This document shows positions 6,444-10,290 of a stretch of 10,290 bases of DNA, piece after piece. The notes below the pieces were generated by a model. The model ran no database searches, had not been told where the DNA came from, and saw only the letters and a list, made by a program, of their open reading frames with translations. This stretch comes from JBCFBK01 sp050173895. GTDB taxonomy: Bacteria; Bacteroidota; Bacteroidia; Bacteroidales; Prolixibacteraceae. The DNA lies in NCBI GenBank assembly GCA_050173895.1, contig JBFXKJ010000138.1, forward strand, positions 1 through 10,290. Direction: 5' to 3'. Made by a program: the position numbers and the translations under genes. How positions within the stretch are numbered: position 1 is the first letter of the stretch; each line of letters starts with the position of its first letter.

Positions 6444-7256
6444 TTAACATTTCGGCGGATGTCCGATTTTCTCTTCCAGCTTGCGGATGGCTTTCAGCAC
6501 GGTTGCCATATCAGGGCTGGGTTCCGGCATTTCCCGGCTGGTATAGGCATAGAACTGCCATATTTCGAGCACATCATTGACATGGACCGTATAGGGTTTA
6601 TATAACGGGTTGAGGGAGCTCAGCAGGATTGTTCCGGACGAATTGACGGTTACCATCTTAAATACAAAATCCTGCTGTGCTTTCAGGATCACAACGCAGG
6701 GTGTCTGCGGTCTGACAGAGGTCCAGTCTTCCACATACCGGGTAATGATATCGCTGTTTTCCGGCACAGGCAGCATGGAATCGCCGGTGAGGGGAAAAAC
6801 GCGGAAGGTGCCCTGGGAAGGCAGGTTGGGAAGGGAATATTTCGGCAGGGTGGCAATAAATTCCGGATCATGGTAGCCGGCCATGTAGCCGGCCTTTGCT
6901 TTTACCGGAACATACTCGACATTTTCATTATTGCTGCGGTCGACCGAAATGGCCAATACCCGTAGATTACCTCCCCTGATGTACACGTCGTTGCCTGCCT
7001 CCAGTTCCCTGATCTTCATTTCTCCAATCCGTGAAAGGTCAATTTTCAGGAGCGTATCGATACTTATCTTAAAGAAATCTGAAAACTTCAGGTAATCTTC
7101 CGGTTGCGGGGACCGGGTGTTCCCGGCCTCGATGGCCGCCAGTTTTGCACGGGTTATGCCCAACGGGGCAGCAAGGGCTTCCTGGCTGATTTTTCTGCGT
7201 TCGCGGAGGAATTTAATATTTGCAGCGAAAAAAATTTTTGGCGGTATGGATTTCAT
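6444..7256 (-). CDS. LexA-like (non-canonical) S24-peptidase repressor with XRE/CI-type HTH
   Basis: A 270-residue repressor expected to control the DNA-damage response. Residues about 10-72 form an XRE/CI-type helix-turn-helix (ISQEALAAPLGITRAKLAAIE), unlike the winged helix of classical LexA. Residues about 115-225 are a LexA/S24 self-cleavage domain with a putative scissile bond A122-G123 (KAKAGY), nucleophile S160 in GDSM, and general-base K200 in FVFKMV; spacings (37 and 40 residues) are close to LexA. The C-terminal tail (about 250-265) is helical and charged, possibly a dimer or coiled-coil segment. It is divergent from imuA with a 64-base shared control region holding a palindrome. 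From memory, S24 regulators with CI-like HTHs have been described as non-canonical LexA proteins in Bacteroidetes, and this gene fits that class. RecA-stimulated cleavage should relieve repression. It could alternatively be a co-opted phage repressor. Confidence 0.88.
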   Translation of the reverse strand: MKSIPPKIFFAANIKFLRERRKISQEALAAPLGITRAKLAAIEAGNTRSPQPEDYLKFSDFFKISIDTLLKIDLSRIGEMKIRELEAGNDVYIRGGNLRVLAISVDRSNNENVEYVPVKAKAGYMAGYHDPEFIATLPKYSLPNLPSQGTFRVFPLTGDSMLPVPENSDIITRYVEDWTSVRPQTPCVVILKAQQDFVFKMVTVNSSGTILLSSLNPLYKPYTVHVNDVLEIWQFYAYTSREMPEPSPDMATVLKAIRKLEEKIGHPPKC

Positions 7257-7268
7257 TTGTTATTTTTA

Positions 7269-7299
7269 TAAACATCTTGTTGTTACTAATAATAACAAA
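7269..7299 (-). promoter_or_regulatory. Possible promoter of the LexA-like repressor gene
   Basis: On the minus strand TTTG (7299-7296) matches the Bacteroidetes -33 element and lies exactly 19 nt upstream of GATGTTTA (7276-7269), which matches the -7 pattern TAnnTTTG at only four of six fixed positions. Transcription would start about 5-10 nt before the ATG at 7256. The palindrome at 7280-7298 would lie between the two elements, consistent with autorepression. The -7 match is poor, so this is tentative. Confidence 0.3.
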
Positions 7300-7301
7300 A
7301 A
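7277..7301. promoter_or_regulatory. Palindromic candidate SOS-type operator between repressor gene and imuA
   Basis: TTGTTACTAATAATAACAA (7280-7298) is a near-perfect 19-bp palindrome centred at 7289. Only the pair 7286/7292 fails to match, and outside the 7279/7299 mismatch two further pairs match (7277-7278 with 7300-7301). It lies about midway in the 64-base divergent region, 24 bases from the repressor start codon and 22 from the imuA start codon, so one bound dimer could control both directions. The symmetry is directly visible; binding by the S24 repressor is inferred from position. Confidence 0.6.
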
Positions 7302-7320
7302 TAGGAATAATTTTCAATTT

Positions 7321-8073
7321 ATGAAGGAGTTGGCCGAAAAAAAAGAACTGATCAGTCGGTTACGGGAGAAAATCCTGGCGCTGGAGGGGCTGATGCCCCG
7401 ATCGGACGGCCGGCAACCTGACTTTGGACTGGGGGCGGTAAACGCCGCGTTTCCGGGAGGTATTTTCCCGATGGGGGTGATACACGAGTTCACCAGTCCT
7501 GCCGAAAGTTGTGCGGTTGCGGCAAATGGCTTTATTTCCGGCCTGTTGCGGGTGCACCTGCAAAAAGGAGGGATTTGTCTGTGGGTAAGTGCCCGGCGCA
7601 GGCTGTTCCCTCCTGCCCTGCAATTGTTCGGAGTTGAGCCGCACCGGGTCATCTTCATCGATGTGGAGCGGGAAAAGGATGTGCTCCCGGTGATGGAAGA
7701 GGGGCTGAGATGCCCGGCTCTTGCCGCTGTTGTGGCGGAACTGGGAGAGGTAAGTTTTGCCCAGTCAAGGCGGCTGCAACTGGCTGTGGAAGACAGCCGG
7801 GTAACCGGCTTTTTACACCGTTGCATGCCCCGCAGTGAAAATACGCTGGCCTGTGTATCCCGCTGGAGGATCACTCCCCTGCCCTCGCTGCCGGACGATG
7901 GCTTGCCCGGAGTGGGCTTTCCCCGCTGGAGGGTGGAATTGTTAAAAATAAGGAATGGCCGGCCGGGAACATGGCAGATGGAGTGGCGGGACGGCTTGTT
8001 CAGGCATGTACCCGGACTGGAGCCGGCTGTTCCGGCGGCCGGTCCGGCCCCTAAACAGCAGCATTATGCCTAA
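7321..8073 (+). CDS. imuA: ImuA-type RecA-like protein of the error-prone repair cassette
   Basis: A 250-residue protein related to the RecA/SulA fold, acting with ImuB and DnaE2 in damage-induced mutagenesis. The ATG at 7321 is chosen over an in-frame extension reaching back to 7117, because that extension would cross the divergent control region and the repressor coding sequence, and 250 residues is usual for ImuA. An N-terminal charged helix (KELAEKKELISRLREKI) is followed by the family blocks FPGGIFPMGVIHEF, GGICLWVSARRRLFPPALQ, VIFIDVEREKDVLPVMEEGL and SRRLQLAVEDSRVTGFLHR. Where RecA has the P-loop GPESSGKT, this protein reads TSPAESCAVAA, without the Lys-Thr pair, so ATP hydrolysis is unlikely. 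The C-terminus is Pro/Ala-rich. Its last 8 bases overlap the start of imuB, indicating translational coupling. Control is probably by the palindrome at 7280-7298. Confidence 0.88.
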   Translation: MKELAEKKELISRLREKILALEGLMPRSDGRQPDFGLGAVNAAFPGGIFPMGVIHEFTSPAESCAVAANGFISGLLRVHLQKGGICLWVSARRRLFPPALQLFGVEPHRVIFIDVEREKDVLPVMEEGLRCPALAAVVAELGEVSFAQSRRLQLAVEDSRVTGFLHRCMPRSENTLACVSRWRITPLPSLPDDGLPGVGFPRWRVELLKIRNGRPGTWQMEWRDGLFRHVPGLEPAVPAAGPAPKQQHYA

Positions 8074-9562
8074 GCGTTATCTGTCCATTTGGTTTCCTCA
8101 TTTTTCCGCCGGCAGGCTGGCCCGGTTGCGGCCGGAGCTCAGGGGAAAGCCTTTTATTCTATATACTCCTGAGCACGGACGGATGGTGGTCAGGGGTGTC
8201 AGTCCCGTGCTGGCCCGGGAAGGAATTGTTCCCGGGATGGTGGTAGCCGATGTGCGGGCCATTTTCCCGTCGGTTACCGTATTCCCCGATGATCCGGCAG
8301 CAGAGCGAAAGCTACTGGAAAACATGGCATTATGGTGCATCCGCTATACGCCTGTTGCAGCCATTGATCCACCCGATGGGCTGATGCTGGACATCTCCGG
8401 CTGCACACACCTGTGGGGAGGAGAGCTCGCCTATCTGCAATCGCTTGCCGAACGGTTTGGTAAGAGTGGGTATGAGGTCCGGGCTGCAATTGCCGATACC
8501 ATCGGTGCCGCCCGGGCCATGGCCCGCTTCGGCAAGGGCAGCCTCATTGCCGGTCCCGGCAGGCAGGAGCAGGCCCTGTTGCCGTTGCCGCCTGCGGCTC
8601 TGCGCCTGGATGCCCCTGTTCTGCAGCGAATGGAACAGCTCGGCTTCCGGCAGATCGGTCAGCTTGTCTGCATTCCGCGGACAAATCTGCGCAGACGTTT
8701 TGGCAACACCCTGCTTATAAGGCTGGGACAGGCCCTGGGGACAGAACCCGAAAACCTGGAGGCAGTCTGTCCCCCGCCGGAATACCTGGAACGGCTGCCC
8801 TGTCTGGAACCTATATGCACAGCTGCCGGTATCGAAATTGCGCTGAAGCGCCTGCTGGGGACCTTGTGCGAACGGCTGGCCGGGGAAGGAAAAGGATTGC
8901 GTACGGGCGTCTTCAAAGGATACCGGCTGGACGGGGAAACAGTGCAGATCCATATTGGCACCAACCGGCCGTCCCGCCATGCCGCCCACCTGTTCAAACT
9001 GTTTGAGCTGAAGATACCCGATCTGGAACCGGCCTCCGGGATTGAGCTGTTCACCCTCGAAGCACCCCTTGCCGAAGAGCTGAATGAAAGCCAGGAGGCC
9101 TTATGGAACATCTCCGGGAGCGACCGTCTGGCCGTGACCGAACTGCTGGACCAGATTGCCGGGAAGGTGGGCATGAAAGCGATCCGTCGCTACCTGCCGC
9201 AGGAACATCACTGGCCCGAGTGGTCGTTCCGGGAAGCCTCCTGTCCGGAAGAGCAGCCCGCAACGGAATGGCGCACCGACCGCCCCCGCCCGCTTCATCT
9301 GCTGCCCCGACCCGAACCCGTTGAGGTGATGGTGGCCCTGCCCGACTATCCGCCTTTGCACTTTCGCTATAAAGGGGCAATTATCAGGATCATCCGTGCC
9401 GACGGCCCCGAACGGATCGAACAGGAATGGTGGATCCGGACCGGCCCTCCCCGGGATTATTACCGGGTGGAAGATGAGAATGGTGCCCGTTACTGGCTGT
9501 TCAGGCTTGGACTTTACGGGAAAGAAAAACCCAAATGGTTCCTTCACGGATTTTTTGTCTGA
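8066..9562 (+). CDS. imuB: ImuB: Y-family polymerase homologue, likely catalytically inactive scaffold
   Basis: A 498-residue Y-family (DinB/UmuC-like) protein. The ATG at 8066 overlaps the end of imuA by 8 bases; an upstream extension to 7955 lies wholly inside imuA and is rejected. Catalytic carboxylates of active Y-polymerases are missing: the first motif (DMD-x-FF) is replaced by IWFPHF (W9 in place of the first Asp), and the Asp-Glu motif aligns with D104-G105 just before LMLDISGC (D109). The palm/thumb region includes AIADTIGAARAMARFG and a helix-hairpin-helix-like LEQL/IGQL stretch, and a little-finger-like domain follows. QEALW (343-347) resembles the sliding-clamp-binding pentamer QL[SD]LF and sits where ImuB proteins carry that motif. 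The C-terminal third (about 400-498) ends in WWIRTGPPRDYYRVEDENG and WFLHGFFV, the ImuB-type tail. Known ImuB bridges ImuA, DnaE2 and the beta clamp rather than synthesising DNA. Its G+C content is far above that of the left half of the window. Confidence 0.9.
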   Translation: MPKRYLSIWFPHFSAGRLARLRPELRGKPFILYTPEHGRMVVRGVSPVLAREGIVPGMVVADVRAIFPSVTVFPDDPAAERKLLENMALWCIRYTPVAAIDPPDGLMLDISGCTHLWGGELAYLQSLAERFGKSGYEVRAAIADTIGAARAMARFGKGSLIAGPGRQEQALLPLPPAALRLDAPVLQRMEQLGFRQIGQLVCIPRTNLRRRFGNTLLIRLGQALGTEPENLEAVCPPPEYLERLPCLEPICTAAGIEIALKRLLGTLCERLAGEGKGLRTGVFKGYRLDGETVQIHIGTNRPSRHAAHLFKLFELKIPDLEPASGIELFTLEAPLAEELNESQEALWNISGSDRLAVTELLDQIAGKVGMKAIRRYLPQEHHWPEWSFREASCPEEQPATEWRTDRPRPLHLLPRPEPVEVMVALPDYPPLHFRYKGAIIRIIRADGPERIEQEWWIRTGPPRDYYRVEDENGARYWLFRLGLYGKEKPKWFLHGFFV

Positions 9563-9654
9563 CAGGAAGCATGACCGGTTCACAGAGATAAAGCCGGCGT
9601 ACAGATGAATCGTGCGTCCGAAAAGTGTGCGGGTTGTTTTTTAACTGTTTACGA
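9563..9654 (+). other. 92-base gap between imuB and dnaE2
   Basis: The gap contains no terminator-like hairpin and no convincing promoter, so imuB and dnaE2 are probably on one transcript. A six-codon ORF (MTGSQR, 9571-9591) follows an AGGA tract at 9564-9567, but it is too short to claim as a gene. Confidence 0.4.
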
Positions 9655-10290
9655 ATGGATTATACAGAATTACAGGTCACCACGAATTTTACCTTCCTCC
9701 GGGGAGCTTCCCATCCGGAAGAAGTCGTTGAAAGAGCAGCTGCATTGGGTCACCGTGCCATTGCCGTCACCGACCGGAATACGCTGGCGGGGATTGTCCG
9801 GGCCCATCAGGAAGCGCAGCAGCGCGCGATCCGTTTCATTCCCGGCTGCTGCCTTGAGCTGGCCGACGGACCAAGCCTGCTGGCCTACCCCACCGACCGG
9901 GAGGCTTACAGCCGCCTTTCCTCACTTCTGACCAAAGGAAATCTGCGCGCGGAGAAGGGTGAATGCCTTTTGTACAAGAACGACGTATATGATCATGCAA
10001 AAGGCATAAAATTCATCGCCGTGCCGCCATCGTCGCTCCGTGAAGATTTTCATTTTGACAACGCATTTGTCCGGGATCTGGAGGAATACCGGGAGGCATT
10101 GGCCGGAAACCTTTATCTGGCTGCCACTTTTTCCTACAGCGGCGATGATCACAAAAAGCTTTTCCGTCTTTCGGAACTGGAATCCCGCCTGGGCATTCCG
10201 ATGGTGGCAACCAACGATGCGCACTACCACACTCCGGAGCGTCGCGAATTACAGGACATTCTGACCTGCATCCGGGAAAAGTGCACCATT
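9655..10290 (+). CDS. dnaE2: DnaE2, error-prone DNA polymerase III alpha subunit (N-terminal PHP domain, truncated by window edge)
   Basis: The frame is open from ATG 9655 to the last base, giving the first 212 residues of a protein that is normally over 1000 residues long. The start MDYTELQVTTNFTFLRGASHP matches DnaE2 N-termini; the upstream in-frame sequence has no family similarity. The visible part is the PHP domain. The first metal motif, H-x-H in active PHP domains, reads Q7-V-T9; the second keeps D40 (VTDRN), and the last motif is ATNDAHYH with D188, H190 and H192, followed by RRELQDILTCIR as in the family. Loss of the first histidines suggests no PHP proofreading activity, which fits a translesion polymerase. 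DnaE2 performs the mutagenic synthesis in the ImuA-ImuB-DnaE2 system, recruited to the clamp through ImuB. It follows imuB by 92 bases on the same strand, and expression is probably driven from the imuA promoter and repressed by the divergent LexA-like protein. Confidence 0.92.
   Translation, partial: MDYTELQVTTNFTFLRGASHPEEVVERAAALGHRAIAVTDRNTLAGIVRAHQEAQQRAIRFIPGCCLELADGPSLLAYPTDREAYSRLSSLLTKGNLRAEKGECLLYKNDVYDHAKGIKFIAVPPSSLREDFHFDNAFVRDLEEYREALAGNLYLAATFSYSGDDHKKLFRLSELESRLGIPMVATNDAHYHTPERRELQDILTCIREKCTI

Noticed and set aside
7117..7320. In-frame N-terminal extension of imuA back to an ATG at 7117
   Set aside because: It runs antisense through the repressor HTH and across the divergent control region, and it would make ImuA 68 residues longer than its family; the ATG at 7321 begins the expected charged helix.
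7955..8065. In-frame extension of imuB to an ATG at 7955
   Set aside because: The extension lies inside imuA coding sequence and has no Y-family similarity; MPKRYLSIW at 8066 is the expected start.
8330..8989. Minus-strand open frame of 219 codons opposite imuB
   Set aside because: High G+C DNA lowers stop frequency; the translation is rich in Gln/Arg/Gly with no domain features and lies fully antisense to imuB.
9633..9645. GTTGTTTTTTAAC before dnaE2 as a second repressor site
   Set aside because: It shares only the outer GTT/AAC with the palindrome at 7280-7298, and homopolymeric T explains the rest.
1..10290. CRISPR arrays, tRNA/rRNA genes, insertion sequences, phage genes or attachment sites
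   Set aside because: No regularly spaced repeats, cloverleaf-like segments, transposase or integrase frames, or paired direct repeats at block boundaries were seen on reading through both strands.

Overview
The window looks like chromosomal DNA from a member of the Bacteroidetes. The evidence is a DUF5686-type protein with an N-terminal carboxypeptidase-regulatory-like domain, a Bacteroidetes-style GbsR/MarR regulator, an S24-peptidase repressor of the 'non-canonical LexA' kind next to imuA-imuB-dnaE2, and weak or absent Shine-Dalgarno sequences. I cannot name the genus. Gene density is high: no stretch over 300 bases lacks a gene, and the longest gap is 126 bases (1693-1818).

There are two functional blocks. 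The left and larger block (about 1-6358) lies entirely on the minus strand and reads leftward. In transcription order it holds a GbsR/MarR-family regulator, a secreted protein of about 200 residues, a TauE/SafE-family permease, a CdsA-like CDP-lipid synthase, a dolichol/phytol/DAG-kinase-like membrane protein, a fatty-acyl-reductase-like SDR, a CDP-alcohol phosphatidyltransferase, and the N-terminal 367 residues of a DUF5686 outer-membrane-type protein that runs off the left edge. Gaps of 1, 3, 11, 17, 54, 68 and 126 bases make one long operon plausible, perhaps with internal promoters. The three membrane enzymes form a complete logical route: lipid alcohol to lipid phosphate (kinase), to CDP-lipid (CdsA-like), to a headgroup-bearing phospholipid (CDP-alcohol transferase). 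A reductase, an exporter and two envelope proteins are interleaved. No headgroup can be assigned from sequence alone. This is the best candidate here for an undescribed pathway.

The right block (6444-10290) is a DNA-damage mutagenesis cassette. A LexA/CI-like repressor (minus strand) is divergent from imuA, imuB and the start of dnaE2 (plus strand, cut by the right edge). The 64-base divergent region carries a near-perfect 19-bp palindrome centred at 7289, the obvious candidate operator for the repressor on both sides. The repressor keeps the Ala-Gly cleavage site and the Ser/Lys dyad needed for RecA-stimulated self-cleavage. ImuB has lost key catalytic carboxylates but has a plausible sliding-clamp motif. 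DnaE2 carries a PHP domain lacking the first metal-binding histidines.

Base composition differs between the blocks: sample lines are 21/60 G+C at 2401-2460 and 40/60 at 8581-8640.
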